Below are positions 34,125 through 45,235 of a stretch of 64,000 nucleotides of DNA, piece after piece. The notes beneath the pieces are model-generated. The model searched no databases. It saw only the letters and a list, made by a program, of their open reading frames with translations, and was not told where the DNA came from. The stretch comes from Tetrapyrgos nigripes (lineage: Eukaryota > Basidiomycota > Agaricomycetes > Agaricales > Campanellaceae): contig JAACJM010000082.1 of NCBI GenBank assembly GCA_013368315.1, positions 248,001-312,000 on the forward strand, given 5' to 3'. The position numbers were made by a program, and so were the translations under genes. Numbering within the stretch: position 1 is the stretch's first letter; the number at the start of each line of letters is the position of its first letter.

Positions 34125-34945
34125 TGTCAAGGTCATTGGTACACTTAATGACAAACCACCCAAGTCACACAAAGACAAGATTGATCGAGAATAGAGAGAT
34201 AGATAGAGAGTAGGAGTAAGCTGACTATGCTCTACACTGTGTAGTATTAGTACAGAGCAGAGACAAAGTGAATGAACTAAAGGACTAACTAGAATGTCGA
34301 GTGGTTTATATAGAAGAACAATGAATAAGTGATAGGAACAAGATAGGAGAAATAGGAGAAACATAGGAGAAAGTGGAGAAACATAGGTAAAAGATAGGGA
34401 AAAGATGAGATTGATTGAATGGAAGATTGATTGATGGTTATTATAAAGTTTGACAGGTTTTATAAGGTTCAAAGTTAGTAACACAAGGTTTATTGAGGAA
34501 ATGCAATAGACGAGTGATCAGAAAATGTCAAGGTTGCCAATACACTCAAATAACCACCCAAGTCACACACTGAAAGAGCAGATACAAAGCAGATAGATTG
34601 AAAGAGAGGTGTAAATGAGATAGAGAGAGATGGAGATGACTAGGCTGACTAGGCTCTACACTGTGTAGTAGTAGTACAGAGTGGAGATGAAGTGAACAAA
34701 CTGGGGAATCAGTTACAAAAGATCTCGAGTATATATGAGAAATGCGAAGAGATGAGAAAAGTAAGTAAAAATAGAACAGTGTCATATGGTTGAGAAAGAT
34801 AGGAAGATCAAATCAATTAAGTCAAAGATAGGAAGAACAGATAAGAGATAAGGAAGATAAGAAGATTGATCAACAGTTATTATAGAGTTTGACAGGTTTT
34901 ATAAAGTTCAAAGTCAGAAGGTTTATTGTGGAAATGCAATGGACG
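34125..34945 (-). repeat. Two tandem diverged LTRs related to the chromovirus LTR
   Basis: Units of about 400 bp start at 34125 and 34526, each with TGTCAAGG. They share ACCACCCAAGTCACACA, CTCTACACTGTGTAGTA and a TATATA region with the LTRs at 12.2 and 23.5 kb. Both end TTTGACAGGTTTTATAA, followed by AAATGCAATAGACGAGTGATCA or its near copy. They may be LTRs of an element that lost its interior, or two nested solo LTRs. Confidence 0.65.
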
Positions 34946-36784
34946 AATGATCAAAGAAAGGGTTCAATAATGAAGTAAAAGATGAAGGAGGGCAAAGAGC
35001 TGTAGCAGTTCATGACAGAAAATGGGTTCGATAATGAAGTAGAAGGAGGACAAAGAACTGTAGCAGTTCATGACAGACGTGGCATCGGTGACAGACTGTG
35101 CAGAAGGTGACGTATTAACCGAGACCTTACCGGGTCCGCATTTTTGGGGGGCAAGGTAGTCAGAGTGGAGTGAGGGATGTATACAGCAGAGGAGGAGAGT
35201 GAGGGACGTATACAGCAGAAGAGGAAGAGCTGAGTGTGTTGGCAACAGCTACGAGGTCGTCATCAGAGGAGGAGGACTGTTGAGAGGACTGTATGATTTC
35301 AGTGAGAACTGGGGAGACCTCACACATTTCAGCATGGTTTGGAGTAGCGGTTTTGGAAGAAGAAAAGTCAATGGCATCCTCCATGTCGATGTCATAGAAA
35401 GAGCCAGAGTTGGGATGCGTGGTTGGTGGGGTTGGACATATTGTTATTCATGATGGATGAGAAATTGCAGGCAGAAAACAGGCAGAAAAGATGTGTCTCA
35501 GATGTAGGCGATGGTGAGCACAAGCAAAAACACGATTACAGTGCTAGCAATCACACAGAGGAGGGTACAATAGAGATTACAATGAATTAGGATAGAGAAC
35601 GGATGGGCAGTGATTCAGGAGAGTGATTTGCTAAGTAGATGTGATAACCAACTACACCATGTGCCCATATTTAGTCTGGCTGTTCAATCAAAGAGTCCAA
35701 AACGTTCGATTGAAGGTTTACCTCACTCCTTCAACCAGTCACAGAAAGAACCTACTTCTTCTGAATGAGATTGTCACATCTTGTGTCTTTCGCCTCTCAA
35801 GGAGTAAGATGGACCAAAAGATCTCTGAAGGTTGTTGCCAGTCAGGGCGCCAGTGGTAGATGAAGAGGTGTGAGCCAGTGCTGAGCATGGCAGAAATGAG
35901 TCTGGTGAGTTCAAATTTAAGACACTAGACCACACTCCAGTGAAGATATTCAATGAAAAATGGATATTGCTGGTTCAATTTCTGAGAAAAGTACTAGAGT
36001 GTAGATCATTGTGTAGAATCAGAGGTGCAGAGCTATAATCAATATACATGAGAAGAAGATACAGCCCTCGAGCTCTTGAAAAGGGAATATTTACAAGAAT
36101 AGGGGCACATATTCTCTATTACCAGAGAAAATCAGAAAGAAATTTGATCAAGACAGACAGAGGAAATTGGGACAAACTCAACATAGCCACATGCAGAAAC
36201 ACAGTGTAAAGAACTCGTCCTCATTCTTTGGCCTCGTAATGAGCACCTGAGTTGGTCTGAAAAGGCAAGAACTGGTCATGGGAGGGAAGGTAGTCACACC
36301 CACTTGTCTGTTTGTCAACCTGAGGCAAAGCAGAAGGATTGAGTCACTGAGTTAGCATGCTGTAAAACAAAGTTTAAAGTAACACGTACCTTAATGCAGC
36401 ATGAGCTTGACAGTGCAGGAGAAATAATAGCTGCACAGTGCAGCAGTTGTCCTGTTAATGATATCGATAGGGGTTCTTAGAAGGTTTCCTTCAAGGTATC
36501 TGAGACTGGTAGTTGAGTCAGCTCTGAGCCTCTAGCCTAGGCACTGACAGCATACTCAGGATGACTGACTACTTGAGAAAATTGTCCTGAGACCTATCCA
36601 AGAATTGCACTCTGGAAAGGGAGAGTCAGCCAGTTCTGCACACTGGCAGGAGTTGTAGATCATTGATGGAGAGGGTTGATGGCAGTCAACAGCTGGTTAA
36701 AGAAAGTCCCATGCACACTCCTCTGAGTCACTCAATGTCCATACTGGCAATGGGCAGTACTTCTACAAGGAAGAAATGAAGTTG
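34946..36784. other. Repeat-derived region, no gene recognised
   Basis: A roughly 65-bp phrase (ATAATGAAGTA...GTAGCAGTTCATGACAGA) occurs twice between 34951 and 35075. The rest has short frames only and no motif I know. Low gene content and the neighbouring elements suggest degraded transposon DNA. Confidence 0.4.
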
Positions 36785-37370
36785 TCGACATTCAGCAGTC
36801 TAGTCCAGTACTTAGAACTTGTGATACAGGTGCCATCATGACATTGTTTCTAACAGATCATGGGCACTGGTCGCAAACTGGTCGATATGACCTAGCCCTG
36901 TCAACAATTCTTTCTCCAGCTTTGCTTTCTCCTCAGCATAATGGCCCATGCCCAATTTGTCTTCCTTCTCCTGAACCCAGGAAATCCATGAAAAATACAG
37001 AAAATTTAACACTACTGATCATGATTTACTTGCTGGTGGAATGCACCACTGCCACAGGAACTTTTGCTTCCCAAGTTCCTTTGCTGCCAGAAACAACCAA
37101 ATATCCTGCTCCAACGTACGGTACCCTGCCAAATCCTTCCAAATCCTGCTACAGCCCTTGTTCTAGTCAGGTTCCAGGTCACCAACAGCACCAATGACTT
37201 CGAAGTTCAAAGAGACCTGGCTAACCTAGCAAAGCTCTCAAATGTACCCGATTTTGAATTGTCTGCGATCTATCAGTCCCTTCCTGACCTACTAACCTTC
37301 TAGCTTACAAAGTATACATCCTCGCCACAAAGACCAAGTCATCAGCAGTCTGTCTGGGGTATTTAACATG
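36785..37370 (+). repeat. Copy of the WSC-gene upstream region
   Basis: This stretch matches about 49870-50400 in the same orientation: CAGGTGCCATC.TGACA, TTCTTTCTCCAG, CTTTCTCCTC, AAACAACCAAATATCC and GTCTGGGGTATTTAAC. At about 37372 it changes abruptly into a permease-tail copy. The short open frames in it are accidental. Confidence 0.7.
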
Positions 37371-37371
37371 A

Positions 37372-37585
37372 TTTTTGTGTGCACTACTTAGAACACCCCA
37401 GTCACATTCATTGCTTCGACTTACATATTTTTCATGATCATCGTGTTCCTCTTCTCCGCAATGCCATTGCCCACATCGTAGAGTATGAATTACCCTGTCA
37501 TTGTTGTTGGGGAGGAGAAGAAGGAGGATTCTATTAGGGGAATGATACTTTGATCCTTAGGACTTCTTTCCAGGATATGGAGAGA
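37372..37585 (+). pseudogene. Permease last-exon fragment (copy 1)
   Basis: From GTGCACTACTTAGAACACCCCAG onward the sequence follows the reverse complement of 7.70-7.54 kb, where the permease encodes its last membrane segments. It includes CATCGTGTTCCTCTTC and CTTCTTTCCAGGATATGGAG. Stops and indels break it. Confidence 0.7.
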
Positions 37586-38627
37586 TATATATGCTGCACT
37601 GATGGCAGATCAGAGTCTTCGTTGCAATGTAGTATAGCTAGTAGATATCCAAATCAAAGTCACTAAGTAAATAAAAACTAGCCTTAGATTAAAAAGAGTG
37701 TTTGAAGGTATGTATATAGTAAATGAGAGTACATAAACTAATCAAGTCTACGAATGAGGCTGGAATAAGGGAAAAGTCACCCCTCTTGTAGCGAAGTCGA
37801 CGATGGAAAATTTGGAAACAATAGAGGAGTGTACAGAATAATTTGACATGTGCTGGAAGGACAGTGCAGCAAACCTGAGTCCCTAAAGACTAGAGAAGAA
37901 GATGTTGGAGACCATAGATTACGGTAAATCGAGTTGTTCCATACCTGGCTATCGCAATGCTGGTTGCGAGTTCTGGCAAAGAAAAGGCGTCATACCAGCC
38001 AAATACCTGTATAGTGCAGCATAGCACTCACCCTCATACTGAAACCCTCTCCTGAAGCACATACATCCACCTTATCCATCAAAGCTCCGCATCACACCAC
38101 AAGGGGAAGGTTTCCTGACAAACACATCAGGAGCCTCCAGAGCGGGTGTGAAGACATCCCAAGCTGGCATATGGTATCTAATTCGGATAAAAGACGATAG
38201 CAGGTAGAAGGAGGGCAGGAGGAGAGAGCAGGGTGATGTGGAAGAGGAAGGGATGGTACACGTCAAAGCAACAGAACGTCTGAAATTTCATTTGAGTTGC
38301 TTTGTTGGCAGTCCGGCATTCTCACGCTGAGGTGCCTGGCGAATTAGGCGCCCCTATTCTGAAAAAACAACTCCCCTGGGCATAATTGCCCAAAGCGGGC
38401 AAGGCTCATCAGTGCTATACATCAAGAATGGACAGTACTAATAAAATGGGAGAAGAGGGAGGGTAACTCGAGAAAGAATTGATGCTGCGAAACTCCGAGT
38501 CGTAAGTAATAGTGAAAAGATGAGCAGAAACATAATATTAATAGAGACTCATGAGTGAGAGTGGAAAGATGAGGCTCAGGAATGAATGGAATGAGTCTCT
38601 TGAGTACTATGGGTATACATACATGAA
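37586..38627. other. No gene recognised
   Basis: Open frames are short and motif-free. Composition is mixed, with GGAAGAGG-rich stretches near 38.2 kb. The right border is the target site of the second hAT-like element. Confidence 0.4.
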
Positions 38628-39769
38628 TAGGGCTCAGCACGGGTACGGGTAATTGCCAGGTACCTGTATCCGGACCCGCGGGTCCCGGATACCTGTCACA
38701 GCCACACCCGCCGGATACGGATACCACTGGATACGGGTTTGACTTTCAAAATGTCCCAGTCTCCGCAGGTATCCGTAAAATAAAAATAGTACCGTCTGTA
38801 TTTAAATATTTATGTAGAAAAATAGAAACATAGCTACATTAGCATTGTATTCCTTCATAAAAATGGGTTTTTCATGAGGATCCACATTTTCGCAGCTAAA
38901 ACAGGTCTAAATGTCTATATGTATATTGTGGCTGGAACTCACTTTCTCAATTAAAAATGTGTAATGCAGTCAGATTGTTTGGCTATATGAACATAAAATG
39001 TTCCACCTGAGTGAGAGAGTATATCTATGTAAAAATAATCATATACTTATGCATAAACTCAATAAAGATCTATGTTTTTTTTAATAAAAATTGCTTTGTT
39101 GGTGTTTTGGCTCTATTAAAATTATGTATTGTCACTGGATTGTTTGACTCTATAGACAGGAAATGTTCCACTGCAACGAGAAAAGATATATATGTACAAA
39201 AAATTATATATATTTATGCAAAATTCCACCCAAGATCTATGGTTCTTTCATAAAAAGCCACTTTTCTGATCTTTTTCAGTCAGTTGAAGTATGTATTGTA
39301 CTCAGATTACTAAGCTCTATGAACATAAAATGTTCCACTGATATGAGGGAAAATATATGAGTACAAAAAATTATCTATTTATACATAATTTCACCCAAGA
39401 TCTGTGGTTCTTTCATAAAAAGCCACTTTTCTGATCTTTTTCAGTCAGTTAAAAGTATGTATTGTTGCTGGATTGTCTGGCTCTATAAACAAAGATTGTT
39501 CTAATCAAGTGAAAGAAGATATTCATTTAAAAATAAACATTTATTTAGGCATAAAACATTTTAATACGTAGGGTTTAGAACTAAAAACTACATTTTTATA
39601 GTCAAGTACCCGCATACCCGCAGATACCCATATAACCCGCGGGTCGGATACTCCGGATACGGGTTATCCGGAGTGCTTTACCCGCCGGATACGGATTTGA
39701 GTTTTGATGTGAGATAAACCCGCGGGTCCGGGTCCGGGTAATCCGCGGGTGTACCCGTGCTGAGCCCTA
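38628..39769. mobile_element. hAT-like non-autonomous element, copy 2 (1.14 kb)
   Basis: The inverted sister of the element at 26659-27748. Ends TAGGGCTCAGCACGGGTAC and complement lie within the 8-bp duplication TACATGAA (38620-38627, 39770-39777). The interior matches copy 1 closely, including the tandem units, with a few indels. Confidence 0.9.
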
Positions 39770-40004
39770 TACATGAAGCAAGAAATGGGAATGCAAAACA
39801 AAATGCAGAACCACGGAGGGGTCCTATCCAAAATGGCACTTACCGCGATAATTAGATTTTTATTAAGTAGATTTAATTGTGTTTTAAAAGGGGTTTTTAC
39901 AAAAATCTAATCATCGCCGTGAGTTGCGTCTTGAATTTCCCATCCCTCTCTCTTATACCCAATAAAAAGCAATGAAAGAATTTTGGAAGTCCCAGTGGCT
40001 CAGA

Positions 40005-40019
40005 GGGGGGGGGGGGGGG
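40005..40019 (+). repeat. Poly-G run of 15
   Basis: A homopolymer of 15 G. Its exact length may be unreliable in assembly. Confidence 0.8.
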
Positions 40020-40084
40020 CTTTATATGTATTAAGAGATATTACCCCTTTAGAAAACCAGGGAAATTTGAGTGGCTGCCCAGAG

Positions 40085-40445
40085 CATGAAAACTACCTCT
40101 GTAACGCGGATTGTTGCAGCTCGGACAAGTCGTTCTAGGTAGGCATATGAAAAGTCGGAAAACTACCTCTGTAGCTCGGCTTGTCTCTGCAGCTCGGACA
40201 ACTTGTTCTGCGTAGGCATATGAAAAATCGGAAAACTACTCTGGTGACTCAAAATTTCTCTGCAGCTCGGAGTTCTCTGTCCAGCTCGGATAACTTGTTC
40301 TGCGTAGACATATGAAAAATCGGAAAACTACTTTGGTAACTCGGATTGTCTCTGCAACTCCGATAATTCTCTGTCCAGCTCGGACAACTCCTTCTGAAAC
40401 TCTGGCAAGTCTAGCCAGCTCGGAATTCGATTTATTTAACACATT
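40085..40445. repeat. Tandem repeat, about 80-100 bp units
   Basis: Four diverged units share CAGCTCGGACAAC.TGTTCT, GTAGGCATATGAAAAATCGG and AAAACTAC.TCTG. The trailing GGAATTCGATTTATTTAACA...GAACACCATAG is also found at 42.55-42.59 kb, so the same element family frames the K2 block. Confidence 0.75.
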
Positions 40446-40925
40446 GAACACCATAGTTACCCCAATTCTAGTACCTGCTACGGGATCGGGACTCAGGAAA
40501 ATTCCCCCTTACACATGTCGCACGAGGAACAACTTCCCTCAACGCGGCGAAAGAGTTCTGCTATAAGAAGGCAGTCACCAATCATTCTGTGAATAAGGGG
40601 TTTGATAGAGGTTTGGAGCCAACACTTAGTAACAGCCGGCGAAGGAGAGTATGTTGTACTTGCTGTAAAGTGTGTATGTCAGTACCATCTTTCTCCTTTT
40701 TCTGCCCACAACCGCGTCTGAATTTGGGCCTTGATATCTAGACCTACAATTATGATTCTCTGTGAACTTACGCATTACACTGTGTACTAGATCTACCGAG
40801 CCCCTAACTTTGTTTTCCTACTTCGGACACGCGTCTGGCTCACGGGACCGTTTCCTTTCTTTCTTTTTTACTTCATACACTGAGTCTTAACCGTTTATCC
40901 CTGCGTTCTCGCTTGGATGCGCAAG
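40446..40925. other. No gene recognised
   Basis: Spacer between the tandem repeat and the K2 duplication block. No motif or spliceable frame seen. Confidence 0.35.
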
Positions 40926-41739
40926 TCCCCTATAGTATTCCCGAAGATTCTTCCAAATGTGGACTGTATCTTATATCTCTACTAAATGTAGCCAACTTCT
41001 ACTCGCTGGGTGTCTATAGGCAATACGGGAAAGCACGTCTACAGTGAGAACACGTCTCGAGAACGATGGAGTGCCAAAAATATCCATCTGTTGAGGAATT
41101 ATGGAAGTAGCTTTTCCCGACGTTCAAGGCCCGAGCCACATTTCCTAATAATAAATTCAAGTATCCTAGCCACGTTCAAAGTTAGTTGTGATCAGGTCCC
41201 AACTTTGCGATGTTCAGGATCAAATTCATGTTCGGGAAAGCTCGTCTACAGTGAGAACGAGATCTATACTAGACACATGTAAGGGTGCCAAAAGCATCTA
41301 CCTAGGTTCCTAGTGCCCTTTGACGGATAGGAATTGTGGGGAAAATCCTCTCATTGATAGAATCGAGGTAGTCGGGATTCCGAAGTAACCGTTTCCCCGA
41401 CATTCAAGGCCCGCGCCACTGCTTATGAATCCAAGTATCTTAGCCATAATTATCGCCAGTGATCAGGTCTTGCCGATTTTCCATTACTGGAATTATATTG
41501 CTCAGACTGAAATAAAATCATAGAAGAACCAGAATAGCGCCTTCGTATAGTGACAGCGGGAGGAGAGCGGTACCGTACTACAAGCCTCCGAAATACCGGG
41601 ACATCGATGGGGCTCTAGCCTCTCTTTTTTCGTTGCAGGACTACTTTGGACTCTCCAGAGAGGTATAAAACCCCTCCATACCCTGCCCATATTTTACCAT
41701 TCCTCAAATCAAGTGTGAATCTTGGGCTCAATTGCAAGA

Positions 41740-42149
41740 ATGTACTTCAAACAGCTTGTTGCCACTCTCTCCCTCCTCGTGTTCGCGCAGGGACTTCTCC
41801 CTGGCGTTAATGCTCTTTGTACGTTTTCCGTTCTTTTTGACGTATGAACCGTCCAGGCGATGCTGAAATACTGTTCATGAATTATCTAGGCTCTACTGAA
41901 TACGACGTAAGTTTGTTACACCCTTGCGCATTATCTGACCTGCATTAAAATTCCAATCACTTCTGTAGTGTAAGTCATCGCTTCACGTTGAACTGACTCC
42001 TTATGCTTACACCTTTTACAGGTCCTTCTGGAGAAATCTGCTGCCACAACCTCTCCGGAGGTGAGAACAACGGATGCATCGTCCCAATGCCTCAGCCAAC
42101 CTTACCTGATGGCAGTGGAGCTCCGGGCCCTGTCTGCATTAACAACTAG
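41740..42149 (+). CDS. Small six-cysteine secreted peptide K2
   Basis: Exons 41740-41818, 41890-41906, single base 41969 (T) and 42022-42149 give 225 nt, 74 aa. The signal peptide is nearly identical to K1. The mature peptide begins CSTEYDCPSGEICC. The C5-C6 loop is six residues longer than in the others (Pro-rich, ending APGPVC) owing to an 18-nt in-frame insertion. TATA is at 41664-41670. The block 40.93-42.33 kb is a direct copy of 5.9-7.5 kb, ending in a fragment of the permease tail (42.19-42.33 kb) that stops at TAAACCAATTAC. The same 1-nt exon logic applies, and the Cys codon it completes is TGT here instead of TGC. Confidence 0.7.
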
Positions 42150-42189
42150 GCAATCACCATCGATGCATAACACTACTGCCATCTACACA

Positions 42190-42335
42190 TATCATACCAG
42201 ATAGTAGTAGCATCATCCTTCTCTCCCCTTCCCCGGCTGCTTTGATTCTCTTCATCCCCATCCCCTCCTTCCAACTCAGGCTTTCCAATACCTTTGATGT
42301 CAATCATAGTCGTATGAACATGGTCTGTAAACCAA
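42190..42335 (-). pseudogene. Permease tail fragment (copy 2)
   Basis: Reads as the 3' end of the permease on the minus strand (TTCTCTCCCCTTCC, CCAACTCAGGCTT), then breaks off near 42335 into unrelated repeat DNA. A further shred (TTATTGATCATCGTGTTCC) is at 42710-42760 on the other strand. Confidence 0.7.
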
Positions 42336-43079
42336 TTACTTTTGCTGAGTACCGTTGTGGAGGAGGAAGTCGCAAAACTAGAAAGTCGAAAGCCGGAAAG
42401 TCGTTCAAAAAGTTGGATTCAGAAAAGTTGAGTCAGAAAAGTGGAGTCCAAAAAGTGGAGCCAGAAAAGTGGAACTATCCAACTCGGTAGAATTGCTTTG
42501 GAGCATGACTCAGCGCCGACATCCCTTAACGCGTAACTCGGACACTCATTGAGCACGGAATTGATTTTTTTTAACAGAATGAACACCATAGGTAATGAGT
42601 TATTTGACTTTATTTTCCCCTCGTGTATTGCTTATGACCTGTAAAGCGGTAGTTCCTCAATGGGACATCGCCGGGTATATTCTATCTATCTACATGACCT
42701 TTATTGATCATCGTGTTCCTCTTCCCTGCGGCACCATTGCCCACTGTTAAGCAGGCATGGTACGGCTTGTACACTACTAAACGCAGTGGCAACTACGCTA
42801 CTTACCTGGGGATAAAAGATAGCTTGTTAGGCTTGTTAGAGGCTTGTTAGAGCGATGTGGGTTAAGTATGAAACTTGTTATTTGGAGGACTATCTACAAG
42901 TCCTTATATACCTTTTAGGAGGTACAAATACATGTAAACTAATACTGGAGTAACAATAAGATTCTATTGTACTTGATAGAACAATGCTGGTTTCGTACAC
43001 TATTATCGTACTACACTTATTGTCTATATAATCTTATTGTTCTATTTATAACTACTATTATTGTTCTACATAGAATACG
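42336..43079. repeat. Repeat DNA with AGAAAAGTGGAGTC units
   Basis: Between 42370 and 42475 a short unit near AGAAAAGTGGAGTC recurs about six times with drift. The phrase TTTAACAGAATGAACACCATAG at 42573 echoes 40.43 kb. The AT-rich end (42.9-43.08 kb) repeats TTATTGTTCTA. No gene seen. Confidence 0.55.
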
Positions 43080-43370
43080 TTGATGGCTGCAACTGAATGC
43101 ACCAATTCAACACCCACGTCAGAGAGTACGAATTACACTGTCGTTGTCATTGGGGGAATGATACTTTTATCCTTAGGATATTACTTCTTTCCGAGATATG
43201 GAGGAATATATTGGTTTACAGGCCCTGTTCATACGATTACGATTGACATCAAAGGTACTGGCAAGCCTGAGTTAGAAGGAGGGGATGGGAATGAGGAGAA
43301 TCAAAGCAAGGGAAGGGGAGAGAAGGATGATGCTTCTACTACTATATCTAGTATGGTATGTAGATGGCAG
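43080..43370 (+). pseudogene. Permease last-exon fragment (copy 3)
   Basis: A 97-aa open frame whose middle matches the permease C terminus (TNYTVVVIGGMILLSLG, YYFFPRYGGIYWFTGP, GTGKPELEGGDGNEENQSKG). It starts at a chance ATG and lacks the other 11 membrane segments. As in the parent block it is tail to tail with a peptide gene (K3). Confidence 0.8.
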
Positions 43371-43396
43371 TAGTGTTCTACATCGATGGTGATGCC

Positions 43397-43796
43397 CTAA
43401 TTGTTAATGCAGAGAGGACCCACACCGAAACGAGGTGGAAGGGGGACGATGCATCCGTTGTTCTCACCTCCGGAGAGGTTGTGACAGCAGATTTCTCCAG
43501 AAGGACCTGTAAAAGTGTTAGCATGATGACTCCGTCCAACGTGAAGTGATGACTTACACTACAGAGGTGATTGGAATTTTAATGAGAATGTGGGTCAGAT
43601 AATCGGCGAATAGTGTAACAAACTTACGTCGGCTTCAGAAGAGCCTAGATAGTTCATGAACAGTATTTCAGCATCCAACCTGGACAGTTCATACGGTGGA
43701 AAGAACGGAGAACGTACAAAGAGCATTAACGCCAGGGAGAAGTCCCTGAGCGAACATGAGGAGGGACAGAGTGGCAATAAGTTGTTTGAAGTACAT
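43397..43796 (-). CDS. Small six-cysteine secreted peptide K3
   Basis: Exons on the minus strand: 43796-43718, 43644-43628, single base 43558 and 43506-43397. They give 207 nt, 68 aa. The mature peptide begins CSSEADCPSGEICC and has the same six-cysteine spacing as K1 (last loop 13 residues, with PRFGVGPL). The TATA box TATAAAA is at 43860-43854. The 1-nt exon is framed by CTCTGTAG before and GTAAGTCATC after, as in K1. It lies within inverted copy C of the 5.9-7.5 kb block. Coding changes relative to K1 and K2 fall mainly in loop 1 and loop 5. Confidence 0.7.
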
Positions 43797-44156
43797 TCTT
43801 GCAGTTCACACTTGATTCGAAGGATGGTAGAATATGGGCAAGGTATGAGGGGCTTTTATACCTCTCTGGCAAGTCAAGAGTAGCTCTGCAATGGAAGAAC
43901 GAGGCTAGAGCCACATCGATGTATCCCGGTATTTCGGAGCTTCGGGCTAGGTTTGTAGGAGGTGACTGAAACGTGTAGTACGGTACCGCTCTCCTCCAGG
44001 CGCTGTCGATATACGAGAGCGCTGTTCTGGTTTTTCTATGATTTTATTTGAGTCTGAGCAATAAAATTCCAGTAATAAAAATCGACCAAACCTGATCGCT
44101 GGTGATTAACATGGCTAGGATACTTGGGTTCATATGAAATGACATGAGCCTTGAAC

Positions 44157-44691
44157 CAGTCTTCTACCTTAAGTCCTTAAACTTTCGGGTTTCCAAAATC
44201 TTTAAGGCTTAATTAAGGACCAAGGTTTGAGGGTATTTTTTAAGGGTTCGATTTAAGCTTCACTAAATACAATCTGTGCTGCGAGCGCTCTTTTCAACGT
44301 ATTCCTCGTATAGCCATTGGTATTTGTACAGACAGAGCGATGGTTTTACCTCGGAAGGAGGGGATCGAGCGCACAGTGATGCCAGGAAGGGGCAAGCAAG
44401 GTCCATTTGTAAAGTATCGCTGCGTTGTGTATATATATTGAGTCTAATCACAAATAGTGGATAAGGTTAAAGGTATAAGATGGCGGTGAAATAGTGAGAA
44501 TTGGCCGTAGCAACACGGCAGGTATCCTTCAACAGTATTAACCGTTGCTGTAGAGATTGGGTAACCTTAGAAAATTTATTTCTTACACTAGTCAGGCAGC
44601 GGCCCGACGACATTTCTGAAGACTTCAGCTTAAAGGATTTAAGACTTAAAACATTGAAGGCCTTAAGACCCTAAGTACTAGTAGAACACTG
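44157..44691. mobile_element. hAT-like non-autonomous element, 535 bp (copy A)
   Basis: The ends CAGTCTTCTAC and CAGTGTTCTAC (inverted) lie within the 8-bp duplication CCTTGAAC (44149-44156, 44692-44699). The subterminal zone is full of CTTAAG/TTAAGGCC motifs. The empty site is preserved in the block copies at 6.6 and 41.4 kb. The same insertion at the same place is found at 47119-47642. Confidence 0.85.
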
Positions 44692-44934
44692 CCTTGAACG
44701 TTGGGGAAATGGTTACTTCATTCCAGAATTCCCGACTACCTGCAGCTCCACCTTACAAGTATGCAAGTCCTGAAACCGGATTCTATCCATGAGAGGAAGA
44801 GGAGTTTACGGCTGTGGACCAAGAGAGGCATCGGGTCCAGTAAGCATCACAGCGGATTCTTCCCACAATTTAAAGGCACTAGGAACCTAGTTCTGGCCCC
44901 TTTACACAGACCCAGTACAGTTCTCGTTGTCACT

Positions 44935-45235
44935 GTAGACGAGCTTTATCGAACATGAATTTGAGGCTAGCATTGAAGGACCTGATCACAGGTAACTTTG
45001 AAGGTAGCTAGGATACTTGGGTTCATCGTTAGCCTTAGGAAGTGTGGCGCGGGTCTCAGTGATCAAACGTCGGGAAAAGGCTATTTCCACAATTCCTCAA
45101 TAGATGGATATTTTGGCATCCCATCGTTCTCGAAACACGGTCTCACTGTAGACGAGCTTTCTCGTACATATACGGACCCCAACCGGGTAGAAGTTAGCTG
45201 CATTTAGTAGAGATACACATAGAATCTTAAACAGG
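44935..45235 (-). repeat. Inverted copy of the 5.9-6.5 kb spacer (block C)
   Basis: Reverse complement of the esterase-K1 spacer, ending near 45235 where the sequence jumps to permease exon DNA (AGGAACAGTCGTCATTTGGG). The junction marks where unit C meets unit D. Confidence 0.7.

Larger units (their letters stand above)
26156..34148 (-). mobile_element. LINE (non-LTR retrotransposon) relic, nested insertions
   Basis: Minus-strand LINE fragments in order: a Pro/Ser-rich N-terminal part (34.1-33.2 kb), an APE endonuclease (33.2-31.9 kb), an RNase H-like domain (31.9-31.4 kb), reverse transcriptase (29.58-28.03 kb) and a C-terminal tail (27.8-26.16 kb, with CRFCNVLQNTRAH and CSAAFAMSYKTPEHILLQC). 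It is interrupted by a hAT-like element (26659-27748) and an unclassified insertion (29587-31257). Across both insertions the reading resumes when one target copy is removed, proving they entered the LINE later. Many stops, frameshifts and catalytic substitutions make it inactive. Confidence 0.85.

Noticed and set aside
34125..35160. CRISPR-like or phage-like repeats
   Set aside because: Repeats are LTR and tandem-repeat relics; the genome is eukaryotic, and spacing is irregular.
35641..35859. 72-aa frame MITNYTMCPYLVWLF
   Set aside because: Short, without motif or neighbour exons, in degraded repeat DNA.
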